From assembly GCF_001557535.2 (NCBI RefSeq), contig NZ_CP014306.1, positions 1,612,001 through 1,676,000 on the forward strand: a stretch of DNA of 64,000 bases. Reading direction: 5' to 3'. Source of the stretch: Burkholderia sp. PAMC 26561. Its GTDB lineage: Bacteria; Pseudomonadota; Gammaproteobacteria; Burkholderiales; Burkholderiaceae. This document shows, piece by piece, positions 1 through 8,944 of this stretch. Position 1 is the stretch's first letter, and each line of letters opens with the position of its first letter. The notes under the pieces were generated by a model. It did not search any database and was not told where the DNA came from. It worked only from the letters and a program-made list of their open reading frames with translations. A program made the position numbers and the translations under genes.

Positions 1-1336
1 ACACGGTTCCCGCCTCCAGCCGGCGCACAAACCGAAGTGCTCGACCAATGTCTGCCGTGTGCACCCCCGCTGCCAGACCGTATTCCGGGTGCTGCGCTAG
101 TGACAGGGCTTCCTCGTCTTTATCGAACACCTGCAGCGTCAGAACGGGCCCGAAAATTTCGTCCGTCACCGCTTCCGAAGAAGGCGTTACGTTAGTCAGC
201 AGGGTCGGCATAAAAAACGTACCAGCACCCTGATTTGACACACGGAAGCCGCCGCACTGAACCGATGCGCCCGACGCTTTCGTCCGGTCGACAATCGATT
301 CGATACGCGCGATTTGTGGTTCGGAGATGATGGGGGCGAGTGTCGTTTCTGACGACCAGGTATTGCCGGCTTTCAATAGCGCAAACTGTGAAGCAATTCG
401 GTCGGCAAGAGACTGGGCGATAGAACGCTCCACGATAAGTCGCGACCCCGCAACACAGACTTGTCCAGCGTTCGCCGAGATTGCACCCGCAATCCGACGA
501 GCAACGTCATCGAGTCGGGGTGCATCGGCGAATACGATTTGAGGACTTTTTCCGCCGAGCTCCAACGTGACCGGCTTCGTTCCCGATTCGGCGCACGCAG
601 ACATGATTGCCGCACCGGTCTTTGTAGAGCCGGTGAACGTCACTTTCGCTACCTTCGGATGCCGCACCAGTGCGTCACCTGTAGTGCGACCATTGCCCTG
701 GACAACGTTGAAGATACCCTTTGGGATGCCTGCCTTCACGGCGAGCTCCGCCAGCCGAATCGCGGAAAAAGGGGTCATCTCCGACGGCTTTAACACCACT
801 GCGTTACCTGCGGCCAATGCGGGAGCGAGCTTCCAAGACGCCATGACTAGCGGAAAATTCCACGGGGCGATTGCTCCAATCACACCGTACGGCTCGGCAA
901 TCGTCATCCCAAGATGGTCTTGGTCCGTTGCAATAACCTCTCCGCCGACCTTGTCCGCAAACTCTGCGTAGAAGCGAAAACCTTCGGCAGTGAAGGGGAT
1001 GTCCCACGCGGTGGAATCGCGTATCGGACGCGTCGACCCGAGCGACTCCAGGGGCGCCAGATACTCCACGTCCTTAACAATGAGGTCAGCAAATCGCCGT
1101 AGGACTGCTGCGCGCTCTCGTGGCGCAATGCGCGCCCAATCGCTCGTTTGATATGCCTGCCACGCATTCTCAACGGCTCGGTCGACCATCGCAGCATTTG
1201 CGATGGGAATGGACGCATACACAACGCCGTCAGATGGTCGAGCGACGTCAATTCGCTCGTCCCCCTCATCAAAGAGTTCACCTCCGATGAAGTGTCCACG
1301 CGGAATTTTGATGGTTTCTGGGTCGAACTGATTCAT
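1..1336 (-). CDS. NAD(P)-dependent aldehyde dehydrogenase (3' end off window)
   Basis: The minus-strand frame stays open from an ATG at 1336 to the window edge, about 445 residues without a stop. An AAGGAG ribosome site lies just upstream of the ATG. The hallmarks of the aldehyde dehydrogenase superfamily are in order: the oxyanion Asn in PWNFP (about N160), the cofactor Lys in VVLKPSE (K183), the FTGST nucleotide loop (234-238), the general-base Glu in LELGGKSP (E259) and the catalytic Cys in GQVCVAG (C294). The family oxidises aldehydes to carboxylic acids in the cytoplasm. The substrate cannot be read from sequence; the type resembles betaine/amino-aldehyde and semialdehyde dehydrogenases. 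It is the last visible gene of the operon that starts near 6660, 85 bases after the amidohydrolase, so it may oxidise an aldehyde made from the imported N-compound. Confidence 0.93.
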   Translation of the reverse strand, partial: MNQFDPETIKIPRGHFIGGELFDEGDERIDVARPSDGVVYASIPIANAAMVDRAVENAWQAYQTSDWARIAPRERAAVLRRFADLIVKDVEYLAPLESLGSTRPIRDSTAWDIPFTAEGFRFYAEFADKVGGEVIATDQDHLGMTIAEPYGVIGAIAPWNFPLVMASWKLAPALAAGNAVVLKPSEMTPFSAIRLAELAVKAGIPKGIFNVVQGNGRTTGDALVRHPKVAKVTFTGSTKTGAAIMSACAESGTKPVTLELGGKSPQIVFADAPRLDDVARRIAGAISANAGQVCVAGSRLIVERSIAQSLADRIASQFALLKAGNTWSSETTLAPIISEPQIARIESIVDRTKASGASVQCGGFRVSNQGAGTFFMPTLLTNVTPSSEAVTDEIFGPVLTLQVFDKDEEALSLAQHPEYGLAAGVHTADIGRALRFVRRLEAGTV

Positions 1337-1421
1337 CTCAAACTCCTTAAACTGTAACGGTCCAACGCGACAGCGTCGTGGACTGGCTAAACGCCTATAT
1401 CGACTAAAGCTGTCGTTTCAC

Positions 1422-2663
1422 TTAAGCAACTGCCTGGTTTTGATAGCCTGCCCTTGAGGCGACTGCGTGGAGCAGTACGTTCGCTCCTGCGCTGACATCG
1501 TTCGGCAGCGCTTTCTCGGCTTCGTTATGGGACAGCCCGTCAACGCACGGTATGAAAACCATAGTGGACGGAACGCAGCGACTCAGGTTTATGGCGTCAT
1601 GCCCTGCGCCGCTTGTAATAGGCTCATGCGAATAGCCGAGGTCTGCCGCTGCCGTCCGGACGAGCTCGACACAAACGGGGTCAAACGTGGTAACCGGAAT
1701 CGACAGATAGGTATTGATTTTGACGATAACGCCTCGAGAATCAGCTATAGCCTCGAACGACTCCCGCACGGCTTCCTCCATCTCGTCGATTTTCGCGGGT
1801 TCAGGGTGACGGATATCGACGCTGAAATAGAGCTGCCCCGGGATGGTGTTTCGGGACGCGTTTGCTATGGAGATTTCACCGATTGTTGCCAGACCTTTTG
1901 GACCAAATCGTTTCGCGATGCTTTCAAGCGAAGAGGCCATCTCTGCGGTTGCAAACATCGCGTCTTTGCGGACTTCCATCGGCGTCGTTCCTGCATGCGA
2001 AGCGAAGCCCGACACGTTGATGTCGAGCCAACGCACCGCTTGGCCGCCTGAGACGACGCCGATTTCTGTGCCGTTACGTTCAAGGATTGGACCCTGTTCG
2101 ATATGAGCTTCGAAATACGAGTCCACATCGTCTTTGGTTAGTGCGCCCGAGCCCTTGTAGTCACAAAGGGTGAGCGCGTCTTCGATGGAAACGCCATCGC
2201 TATCTTTTAATCCATATGCTTTTCCCAATTCGATTGCTCCGGCGAAGACCGCCGAGCCAACCATTGAAGGCGTGAACCGCGCTCCCTCTTCGTTGGTCCA
2301 CGACACAATTTCAATGGGCTTGTCAGTCACGGCGCCTGCGTCGTTGAGGGTCCGTATCAACTCAAGGGCTGCTAATACGCCATACGCTCCATCGAAACGT
2401 CCACCTTTCGGCTGAGTGTCTAAGTGGCTGCCGACAAGGACAGCCTTGGCAGTCAAATCACGTCCGTCACGCCGGCCGAAAATGTTCCCAATTTCATCAA
2501 TGCGAACGGTCAATCCAGCATCACGACACCAAGTGATAAATAGGTCGCGGCCACAACATTCTTCGTCCGTGAGTGCAAGCCGGCAAACGCCGCCCAATGG
2601 GGTGGCGCCAATCTCGGCCATCTTCATCAAACTGTCCCACAAGCGTTCATCGTTGATTTTCAT
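1422..2663 (-). CDS. M20-family Zn-dependent amidohydrolase (N-carbamoyl-amino-acid hydrolase / allantoate amidohydrolase type)
   Basis: The 413-residue protein matches the normal length of the HyuC/allantoate amidohydrolase/beta-ureidopropionase group of M20 peptidase-like enzymes. Metal-site motifs are GSHLDTQPKGGRFDG (H80, D91), the Glu pair in TNEEGARF (about E125-E126), EAHIEQG (H187) and a C-terminal SGAGHDA. These enzymes hydrolyse carbamoyl or ureido groups to release ammonia, CO2 and the free amino acid. It starts 3 bases after the stop of the MHS transporter, so the two are almost certainly translated from one message. Together with an amino-acid-type importer and an aldehyde dehydrogenase, this suggests use of a ureido or N-carbamoyl compound. 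The exact substrate is inference only. Confidence 0.9.
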   Translation of the reverse strand: MKINDERLWDSLMKMAEIGATPLGGVCRLALTDEECCGRDLFITWCRDAGLTVRIDEIGNIFGRRDGRDLTAKAVLVGSHLDTQPKGGRFDGAYGVLAALELIRTLNDAGAVTDKPIEIVSWTNEEGARFTPSMVGSAVFAGAIELGKAYGLKDSDGVSIEDALTLCDYKGSGALTKDDVDSYFEAHIEQGPILERNGTEIGVVSGGQAVRWLDINVSGFASHAGTTPMEVRKDAMFATAEMASSLESIAKRFGPKGLATIGEISIANASRNTIPGQLYFSVDIRHPEPAKIDEMEEAVRESFEAIADSRGVIVKINTYLSIPVTTFDPVCVELVRTAAADLGYSHEPITSGAGHDAINLSRCVPSTMVFIPCVDGLSHNEAEKALPNDVSAGANVLLHAVASRAGYQNQAVA

Positions 2664-2666
2664 GGT

Positions 2667-3989
2667 TCACAATCCTTTGTACATGTCGGAAAAGGAGCGG
2701 TCCGTTGCATCCGCTCTCTGATGCTTAAGTTTGCCGAGTGCCCACACGCAGACGAAAGACGTCGCGGCCAGGGCGCTGTAGAAGACAGCAAGGGGCCACC
2801 ATTTGCCGCCGGCCTCATGTGCAAGCCATGTCCCGGCGAGCGGGGTTAAACCGCCCGCAACCGCGCCGCAAACCTGATACGAGATGGAAATGGCCGTGTA
2901 ACGCACCCTTATCGGGAAGACCCCGCTGACGAATCCTGCAATGACTGAGTAAAAGCTCGCCATACAAACGACAGCGATGGATATCCCAAGGAACATGAGA
3001 CCCGGTTGTCCGCTGCTGACGAGTTCAAACATTGGATAGGGCGAAAGCACAGCCAAGAACGAAGCTAGGAGGAGGAAGCGAGTAGCGCCGACTTTTTCTG
3101 AAATCCAGGCTGCGACCGGCTGAACTAAGGCCTGGACGATAGCAACGGCGAAGAGGCAGTCGAGAATGATTGTCTTATGGACGCCAAGGGTTAGCGTCGC
3201 ATAGGTAATCATGAAGGTGTTCGTAAAATAAGAGCATGCGATTCCGAGCGTATTTGCACCAATGCACAACGCTATCAACTTGCTTGACCCCCGGAATGCC
3301 TCTGCAATTGGTATCTTAGGCAACCTGCCCGCGTTTTTCTCCTCCTCAAACTCAGGGGATTCATCGACACCTTTCCGTATCAGCACACCGACAATGAGCA
3401 GGACGACGCTGACCAAGAAGGGCAAGCGCCAGCCGAACCGGATAAAGTCATCGTGCGGCATCGAGATGACGAGCCGGAATGCCACGAGCGACAAAATGAG
3501 AGCGACGCGGCTTCCAAGTTGAGCAAACGACGCATAAAACACACGTCGGCCAGCCGGCGCGTGCTCGCCAGCCATAAGAACCGCTCCTCCCCACTCTCCG
3601 CCCGCTGAGATGCCTTGCAAGATGCGCAACAAGACGAGCGCCAAAGGCGCCGCCAATCCCCATTTCCCGTAACCGGGGAGCAAACCGATACCGATGGTTG
3701 CCAGGCCCATGAGGATAAGCGTCGTCATCAAGGCACTCTTTCGCCCAATTCGGTCCCCTATGTGCCCGAACAATATCGCGCCGAAAGGGCGGGCGAAGAA
3801 TCCGACAGCGAACGTTGCGAACGACGCCATGGTGCTTATGAAAACATCGTGAGATGGAAAGTAAAGCTCTGCGAATACCAACGCTGAAGCGGTCGCGTAG
3901 AGGTAAAAGTCGTACCATTCAATCATCGTCCCGATAAACGCAGCCGCAGCTGCGCGCGTCGATTGCTTCCTCGCAGTCGCCCTAGCCAT
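2667..3989 (-). CDS. MFS transporter, metabolite:H+ symporter (MHS) family
   Basis: This is a 440-residue, very hydrophobic protein with about 12 membrane segments. The MHS-type signature IEWYDFYLYA lies in the first helix (about 23-32), the conserved cytoplasmic loop GDRIGRKSAL lies between helices 2 and 3, and GISAGGEWGGA lies around helix 4-5. MHS members (ShiA, ProP, KgtP, CitA types) import organic acids, betaines or related small molecules with protons. The gene sits inside an operon that already encodes an ABC importer, so the cluster has two independent uptake routes, possibly for related substrates. The start at 3989 gives a normal positively charged N terminus. Substrate is not predictable from the sequence. 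Confidence 0.92.
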   Translation of the reverse strand: MARATARKQSTRAAAAAFIGTMIEWYDFYLYATASALVFAELYFPSHDVFISTMASFATFAVGFFARPFGAILFGHIGDRIGRKSALMTTLILMGLATIGIGLLPGYGKWGLAAPLALVLLRILQGISAGGEWGGAVLMAGEHAPAGRRVFYASFAQLGSRVALILSLVAFRLVISMPHDDFIRFGWRLPFLVSVVLLIVGVLIRKGVDESPEFEEEKNAGRLPKIPIAEAFRGSSKLIALCIGANTLGIACSYFTNTFMITYATLTLGVHKTIILDCLFAVAIVQALVQPVAAWISEKVGATRFLLLASFLAVLSPYPMFELVSSGQPGLMFLGISIAVVCMASFYSVIAGFVSGVFPIRVRYTAISISYQVCGAVAGGLTPLAGTWLAHEAGGKWWPLAVFYSALAATSFVCVWALGKLKHQRADATDRSFSDMYKGL

Positions 3990-4043
3990 AAGTAGTCCTT
4001 ATCGGATAACGAACAAAAATAGCTTTTTTAAAAACGGCCTCGG

Positions 4044-4880
4044 CTATTGCTTGCCGTTGATACGTGCGGCGTCGACAGCGCTGCCCTCCAGCCCCCACTT
4101 GGTCAGTATCTTTTTGTAGGTTCCGTCGGCAATGATTGCGTTGAAGGCTGTCTTCAGCTTCGTCCCGAACTCGGCGTCATTCTTTCTGAATCCCATACCC
4201 ATCAACTGAGGCAGAAAGGGCGTACCTATCTGGACGTACTTATTGCCCTCCAGCTTATTTTGATATGGGAGCGTTGGCGCACCCTGAACTGCAGCATCGA
4301 TGCGGTTCTGGTTAAGCTGTAGACGGGTGTCAGGTGAGCCGTCGGTGCCGACCACCACGACGGCAGGTTTGCCTTGCTTAACGCAGTGCTCCTCGCTCCA
4401 AGCCGCGATTGCATCTGGCCAGATTGTCCTTCGCGCGGTACCAACTCTCTTTCCGCACAACGCATCCATGTTCGGAAACTTCGATGCTTGCGTCTTCAGC
4501 GTGTAAAAGATGGAGTCAAGCCGCAGATAGTCAAGAAAACTTACGCTGGCTTGCCGTTCCTGCGTGTCCGCCATGCCGCCAACAATCAAATCTAGTCTTT
4601 TTGTCGTGATGGAGCTGAGCAGTTGGTCAAAATTGGTATCCTGCCATTCGACCTTCGAGCCCATCTTCGCGGCCACCGCCTCAACGATGTCTACGTCGAA
4701 ACCGACCGTATTGTCTGTTTCGGGGTCTTTGCTCTCAAACGGCGGGTATTTGGGTGCAGTTCCCACGACTAGCGTCCCGCTAGCCGACTTTGTGGTTTGT
4801 GCCGTTGCGGTAACTGCGCTTGACAAAAGACAAGTGAGCGCAGCCGCAGCAAGGGGTCGAAAGACATACTTATGCATCAT
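4044..4880 (-). CDS. Amino-acid-type ABC transporter periplasmic substrate-binding protein (SBP_bac_3)
   Basis: The 278-residue protein has a clear Sec signal peptide: a basic N terminus, then the hydrophobic stretch PLAAAALTCLLSSAVTA, with likely cleavage near residues 27-28. The mature part has the SBP family 3 pattern: TLVVGTAPKYPPFE at the start, the lobe-1 motif VGFDVDIVEAVAAKMG, the FDQLLSSITTKRLDLIVGGM segment that begins the hinge, and a C-terminal GTYKKILTKWG. This family delivers polar amino acids, opines or related compounds to a membrane permease. The next genes upstream encode the matching ATPase and permease, so it is the receptor of that importer. Only one permease gene is visible, so the permease may work as a homodimer. 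Confidence 0.92.
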   Translation of the reverse strand: MMHKYVFRPLAAAALTCLLSSAVTATAQTTKSASGTLVVGTAPKYPPFESKDPETDNTVGFDVDIVEAVAAKMGSKVEWQDTNFDQLLSSITTKRLDLIVGGMADTQERQASVSFLDYLRLDSIFYTLKTQASKFPNMDALCGKRVGTARRTIWPDAIAAWSEEHCVKQGKPAVVVVGTDGSPDTRLQLNQNRIDAAVQGAPTLPYQNKLEGNKYVQIGTPFLPQLMGMGFRKNDAEFGTKLKTAFNAIIADGTYKKILTKWGLEGSAVDAARINGKQ

Positions 4881-4927
4881 GAAACTCCATGCTTAGTTAG
4901 CTTCAGTCTTGGCGTTGGCAGTCGCTG

Positions 4928-5692
4928 CTAAGCAATAACCGCCGAAATAAACTCTTGCGTGCGCGGGTGCTGTGGGTGAGACAGCACTTGGTCCGGCGGT
5001 CCACTTTCGATAACCCGGCCTTGGTCCATGAAGAGGACGCGACTGGCGACCTCGCGAGCGAATCCAAGCTCGTGTGTGACGACAATCATCGTCATTCCCG
5101 TCTTAGCGAGGTCTCGCATAACGGAAAGAACCTCTCCCACCAGCTCTGGGTCAAGCGCGGACGTGGGTTCATCGAACAACATCAATTTCGGCTTCATTGC
5201 CAACGCTCTAGCTATCGCCACGCGTTGCTGCTGCCCTCCCGAAAGCTCGACGGGAAACGCGTCGCATTTGTGAGCAAGCCCAACCCGCTCCAAGAGGTCC
5301 CGTGCTTCGCGGGTGGCGCTGCTTTTATCGCGCTTTAACACTTGTACCGGACCCTCGACGACATTTTCGAGGACCGTCTTATGTGGGAAGAGATTGAAGC
5401 GCTGAAAGACCATTCCTGTCGTGAGGCGTTGACGGGCCACCTGCTTCTCTGAAAGTTGATAGAGCTTGCGCTCGACCCGTCGGTAACCCAGGAGTTCGCC
5501 GCATACCCACAACGCGCCGTTGTTTATGGTTTCGAGTTGATTGATACACCGTAGAAAGGTGCTCTTTCCGGACCCTGAAGGACCAATGATACAAAGGACT
5601 TCGCCTTCGGCCATCTCCAAGTCGATACCCTTGAGAACCTCAGTACTCCCGAACGACTTATGAATATCAACTGCTTTAATAATGGACGACAT
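4928..5692 (-). CDS. Polar amino acid ABC transporter ATP-binding protein (GlnQ/HisP type)
   Basis: The 254-residue ABC ATPase is complete. It has Walker [10 protein letters not shown] (about 37-45), the Q-loop region [13 protein letters not shown] typical of amino-acid importers, the signature LSGGQQQR, Walker [13 protein letters not shown] and the switch His in VVTHELGFA. It powers the importer formed with the permease starting 12 bases upstream and the binding protein 47 bases downstream. The length and motif set match GlnQ/HisP-like subunits of the polar amino acid uptake family. Nothing is missing. Confidence 0.95.
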   Translation of the reverse strand: MSSIIKAVDIHKSFGSTEVLKGIDLEMAEGEVLCIIGPSGSGKSTFLRCINQLETINNGALWVCGELLGYRRVERKLYQLSEKQVARQRLTTGMVFQRFNLFPHKTVLENVVEGPVQVLKRDKSSATREARDLLERVGLAHKCDAFPVELSGGQQQRVAIARALAMKPKLMLFDEPTSALDPELVGEVLSVMRDLAKTGMTMIVVTHELGFAREVASRVLFMDQGRVIESGPPDQVLSHPQHPRTQEFISAVIA

Positions 5693-5704
5693 AATTTCTC
5701 CCCT

Positions 5705-6586
5705 TTACTGTTTGGCCGGGGCGCGTCCGGCTCCGCGAGCGAAGCGACGCTCGACACGCGCTTGGACAGCCGAGAGGATTGTCACCACCACGAGATACCA
5801 AATGCCGGCCACAATCAGCAATTCGATGACTCGTTGATTTGCGTAGTAGATGTTTTCAGCGCTGTGCACCATTTCCGCGTACTGCACGACGCTTGCCAAA
5901 GACGTAAGTTTGACCATCCCAATGAGTTCGTTTCCGATTGGCGGCACGATAACTCGCATGGACTGAGGGAGAATGATTCGGCGCAGCGCCTGCAGACTTG
6001 GCATCCCGATTGCCTTCGCAGCTTCGTATTGACCGGGGTCAACCGAAAGGAGACCAGCCCGCACTACTTCGGACGTATAGGCGCCCTGGTTAATGCCCAA
6101 TCCTAATAGGGCCGCCAGAAAAGGCGTCATGACGTCAACTGTTGGTACCTGGAATAGCCCCGGTATTCCGAGCGTCGGAAAGATGAGTCCGAGGTTGAAC
6201 CAAAGCAGCAATTGCAAGAGAACTGGCGTGCCGCGAAAAAACCAAACATACCCAGACGCGACAGTCCGTAACACGGGATTCGGTGAAAGCCGGGCAATCG
6301 CTACCAGTACACCAATCAGTATTCCTAAGCTCATTGCCAAAGCGGTCATGACAATGGTGTTCACCAATCCAGTCATGATGGTCCGAATGGTAAAGAACCG
6401 GACAACATAGGACCATTCGACTTGGCCGTGGGCAAATGCTGATGCTAACCAGGCAAGGAGTGCCACAACGACTACCGACGACACGATGCGCCCGTAATAG
6501 CGTCTAGGCACATGCTCGTATTGCGATTCGTCTGACAAACCAACTGTCATATTTGCTTGCCGCTTTTCCATGAATGTTCCGAACAT
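5705..6586 (-). CDS. Polar amino acid ABC transporter permease (HisM/GlnP type)
   Basis: This 293-residue inner-membrane protein has one extra N-terminal helix (VVVALLAWLASAFAHG, about 37-52) followed by the usual polar-amino-acid permease core. Seen are YVWFFRGTPVLLQLLLWF (typical HEQ-family permease) and the EAA cytoplasmic loop EAAKAIGMPSLQALRR, which docks on the ATPase. It is the first gene of the operon, with a promoter-like sequence about 80 bases upstream at 6662-6690. An ATG at 6586 was chosen; an in-frame ATG fifteen bases later is a possible alternative. It forms the membrane channel for the ATPase and binding protein downstream. Confidence 0.92.
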   Translation of the reverse strand: MFGTFMEKRQANMTVGLSDESQYEHVPRRYYGRIVSSVVVVALLAWLASAFAHGQVEWSYVVRFFTIRTIMTGLVNTIVMTALAMSLGILIGVLVAIARLSPNPVLRTVASGYVWFFRGTPVLLQLLLWFNLGLIFPTLGIPGLFQVPTVDVMTPFLAALLGLGINQGAYTSEVVRAGLLSVDPGQYEAAKAIGMPSLQALRRIILPQSMRVIVPPIGNELIGMVKLTSLASVVQYAEMVHSAENIYYANQRVIELLIVAGIWYLVVVTILSAVQARVERRFARGAGRAPAKQ

Positions 6587-7023
6587 GGCGTGCTCGCCTT
6601 AAAAGTCTTCCAGCAGCGTCGCCGATGCCAGAAAATGTTGGGTAAATCGATTTACCTACAAACTCTACGGAACTCAAAAATCACTGTCAATGAAAAAAAG
6701 CGTCGCTAGGGCAAACCAGAGGTTGACGCTCAAAAACCGGCGCAGACCGTCTAGCTAACTACAAGGACGCGCTGCAGCGCTTTGCGGGTGGCCTTCCGGC
6801 CCCTCAGTTAAGCGGAAGAGGCGATGTGTCTTGCGAGTATCGAGCGACTGGCGCGAGCGGGTTTTGTGCAGCACAGGAACCATCCCTTATCGCGACGTGC
6901 TGCGTCTGAAAATATCCCGAAAGATGGCCGCTACCGATTTGGACAAAAGGTAGCCCTACTTTACCCGGTCGACACTGGGCGAGAAGGCACGTGGCGGCCA
7001 GCCAATCAAGTCCTGCAAAGGAA
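6587..7023. other. Intergenic: operon promoter plus 3' flank of duplicated block
   Basis: No gene is supported here. The left part carries the promoter of the minus-strand operon (6662-6690). From about 6830 the sequence is the 3' flank of the first AbiEi-type gene and closely matches the flank of the second copy near 8945-9118; for example GCGACGTGCTGCGTCTGAAA is present in both. Confidence 0.5.
6662..6690 (-). promoter_or_regulatory. Putative sigma70 promoter of the amidohydrolase/ABC operon
   Basis: On the minus strand a perfect TTGACA (6690-6685) is followed after exactly 17 bases by TAGAGT (6667-6662), a 4/6 match to the -10 consensus. Transcription would start near 6655 and give a leader of about 70 bases before the permease ATG. 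It is the only strong promoter-like pair seen ahead of the operon. Inference from consensus only. Confidence 0.55.
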
Positions 7024-7891
7024 TCAATCGATACTCTCCAGATTCGTATTGGGCACTACATTCCAGCGTTGCGAAACCGGACAATCGGCTGCCGGGCTGG
7101 ATGTGTCCAACCGCGTGCGCTGCGTCCTGTGCGGGCTCAGCCACTCTTCAACACGACTCGCGGGCTTGCTGTGGCCATAGAGGTCGAGGAGGTAACCGAA
7201 TCTTTGAGCGCCGGCGATGTCACCTGCGGCCGCGAGCGATTGGCTGATATCTTGAGGTGCGAGCTTTGGAGCGAGGTCTTGGAGAATGAGTGCGGCGCGT
7301 TCGATGCCACCAATAGCCAGGGCGTGCCGAAGCAGGTCTATAAGGGTCGTCGCAACGGAGCTCACACGAACACGGGTCTTTTCCGTCGACAGCATCACTG
7401 TCGGTGCCTGAGCAACCGACTGTTTGCAAAATAACCGCAGCCGGAAGCGCCCCACGTGCAGAACCCGGCGAGGAACGGGCACGAACACCTGAGTTTCGAG
7501 AACGGCGAAATGGGAGGAGCCGTGAGCTTGCGCCGCAGAGAGAAGGGCCAGTTGATAGTCGTCTTCCTTCTGTATCAGGTAATCGTGCAACCACCACATC
7601 ACGGGCGGCGCTCCCCGGTCGAGGTGCTCCGGCGGCACAATGAGCCAGAGGCCGGCGCCGCGAGCCAGCGGCTTGATGAGGCCCTGCGCGTGAAGGCGAT
7701 GAAGCGCAGCCCGGCTGGCTGATACGCTTGTCCCACGTCCCGTGAGCGCTTCGAACCGCTCGGTGCTGAAGCAGTAATGCGCGCCCATCTGGAGCTTTCT
7801 AAGTGCTGCAAGGCTGGAAAGAGGACAGGATTGTTCGCTATTCATTTTTCATAACGTTGTACAAATCGCTAACTCGCGCAAGTTGAATAGC
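6830..7891. repeat. 1-kb direct duplication, copy A (AbiEi-type gene and flanks)
   Basis: This block aligns with 8945-9985 in the same orientation over the whole gene plus about 190 bases of 3' flank and about 45 bases of 5' flank. The 5' flanks share a diverged AACTCGNGCAAN-TGAATAGCA segment. The two copies are roughly 85-90 percent identical by eye, so the duplication is not very recent. About 1.05 kb of other sequence separates them. No IS ends or inverted repeats were recognised at the borders. Confidence 0.75.
7024..7845 (-). CDS. AbiEi-family antitoxin-like transcriptional regulator, copy A
   Basis: The 273-residue protein begins with a winged-helix-like DNA-binding segment (about 25-60, with ALTGRGTSVSASRAALHRL and GLIKPLARGAGLWLIVPPEH). 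The longer C-terminal part, with SSHFAVLETQVFVP and SVATTLIDLLRH, is typical of AbiEi-type (type IV) antitoxins. In AbiE systems AbiEi represses its operon and counteracts the AbiEii nucleotidyltransferase toxin, but no AbiEii-like gene adjoins it, so it is an orphan regulator or an antitoxin without its toxin. The second copy at 9119-9955 is close to 88 percent identical by eye. Start chosen at the ATG at 7845. Confidence 0.72.
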   Translation of the reverse strand: MNSEQSCPLSSLAALRKLQMGAHYCFSTERFEALTGRGTSVSASRAALHRLHAQGLIKPLARGAGLWLIVPPEHLDRGAPPVMWWLHDYLIQKEDDYQLALLSAAQAHGSSHFAVLETQVFVPVPRRVLHVGRFRLRLFCKQSVAQAPTVMLSTEKTRVRVSSVATTLIDLLRHALAIGGIERAALILQDLAPKLAPQDISQSLAAAGDIAGAQRFGYLLDLYGHSKPASRVEEWLSPHRTQRTRLDTSSPAADCPVSQRWNVVPNTNLESID

Positions 7892-7951
7892 ACGATAACT
7901 TGCTAGTTGGTTCGCACTATGATGCAAAACCGGAATCTGAAACACCTTGCG

Positions 7952-8604
7952 CTAGCAAGATTGACTCGGAAGGCGTTTCGAACCGGAGTCTGCGTGCTCG
8001 GCGAGGAATCGGTGGAGTTCCGCAATCGAAAATGGCTTGGTCAAGTGGAGGTCAAAGCCCGCAGCACGTCCGCGCGCCACCTCGTCTTCGGCAGTGAATC
8101 CCGTCAGCGCGACAAGGATGGTATCGTCGAATAGCGCTCGAGCTCTGAATGTCGCGCCAATTGGAAACCGTCGGTGCCGGGCATGCCGATGTCGATAAGT
8201 GCAACTTCCGGCGAAAATTCGGAAGCGATGGAGAGCGCGGCGGCAGCGTTACTGGCGGCACGAACGTGACGTCCCTGTAGCTCTAGGAGCACGCCAACTG
8301 CGTCATGAGCATCTTGGTTGTCGTCAACGAGTAACACTTTGATTAGCCTGGTGCTGACAGCCTCATGGCACGGAACGCCTTCGGGACTTGATACGAGGAT
8401 GGGCAGGCGTAGTTCCACCGTTGTACCGCAGTTGTGTCCGTCGCTTTTAATGTGGATGGTCCCCCCATGGAGTTCAAGCACACGTTTTGCGACGGCCAAT
8501 CCAATTCCTAGGCCGCCCTCGGCGCGTCCATTGCTCGAAGCCGTCTGTCGATACATATCAAACACATGCGGTAGCTCGGACGCTTCGAGGCCTACACTCG
8601 AGAC
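7952..8604 (-). pseudogene. Truncated, frameshifted hybrid histidine kinase (HATPase end + receiver)
   Basis: The visible part starts in the middle of a histidine kinase ATPase domain: GLEASELPHVFDMYRQ, the G2 box GGLGIGLAVAKRVLELHGG, then GTTVELRLP. A receiver domain follows, with VLLVDDNQDAHD and the phosphoacceptor segment VALIDIGMPGTDG. Just after that the frame breaks near 8125-8150. The rest of the receiver continues in another minus frame: TILVALTGFTAEDE, then LTKPFSIAELHRFL with the conserved Lys, to a TAG at 7952. There is no dimerisation domain, sensor or sensible start. It is a remnant of a hybrid kinase lying between the two AbiEi-type copies, and it cannot signal as encoded. Confidence 0.8.
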
Positions 8605-8615
8605 TCTTTCCCGTT

Positions 8616-8816
8616 TCAATCCTTCGTGAGGAGCATCGCACGACACTGCTCTAGGTCTTTGCTGAGCGCGTCTATTTCCGATTGCATGCTAGCCGCTCGA
8701 TTTAGCAACTGTCCGACTTGGTACCAGTACGCATAACCCAAGTCTCCCTCCGCCGAGGCGAGTTCGTGGATTTTACGAAGGGCGATTTCCAGGTCGAATT
8801 GGTTTTCTGGCGGCAT
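8616..8816 (-). CDS. Small hypothetical protein (66 aa)
   Basis: A short ORF with a plausible, acidic, helical composition (IALRKIHELASAEGDLGYAYWYQVGQLL and later MQSEIDALSKDLEQCRAML, which could form a coiled coil). It starts with ATG about ten bases after a GGAG and runs straight into the kinase remnant downstream. It could be a real small gene of the old signalling locus. I do not recognise a family. Confidence 0.4.
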   Translation of the reverse strand: MPPENQFDLEIALRKIHELASAEGDLGYAYWYQVGQLLNRAASMQSEIDALSKDLEQCRAMLLTKD

Positions 8817-8944
8817 ATCGTTTTATCTCCGGTACGGCAAGGTTGATGATTGTGCCACCAAGCTGGCGGCCTCCTGAACAAGACCCGTCATTCGCAAAAA
8901 CGCTTCTTGATGCGTAACGAGACTCAAGATGAGTACACCGTTGT

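Noticed and set aside
904..1299. A 131-codon minus-strand frame inside the aldehyde dehydrogenase region.
   Set aside because: It is an out-of-frame shadow; the true dehydrogenase frame is open from 1336 to the window edge with all motifs in order.
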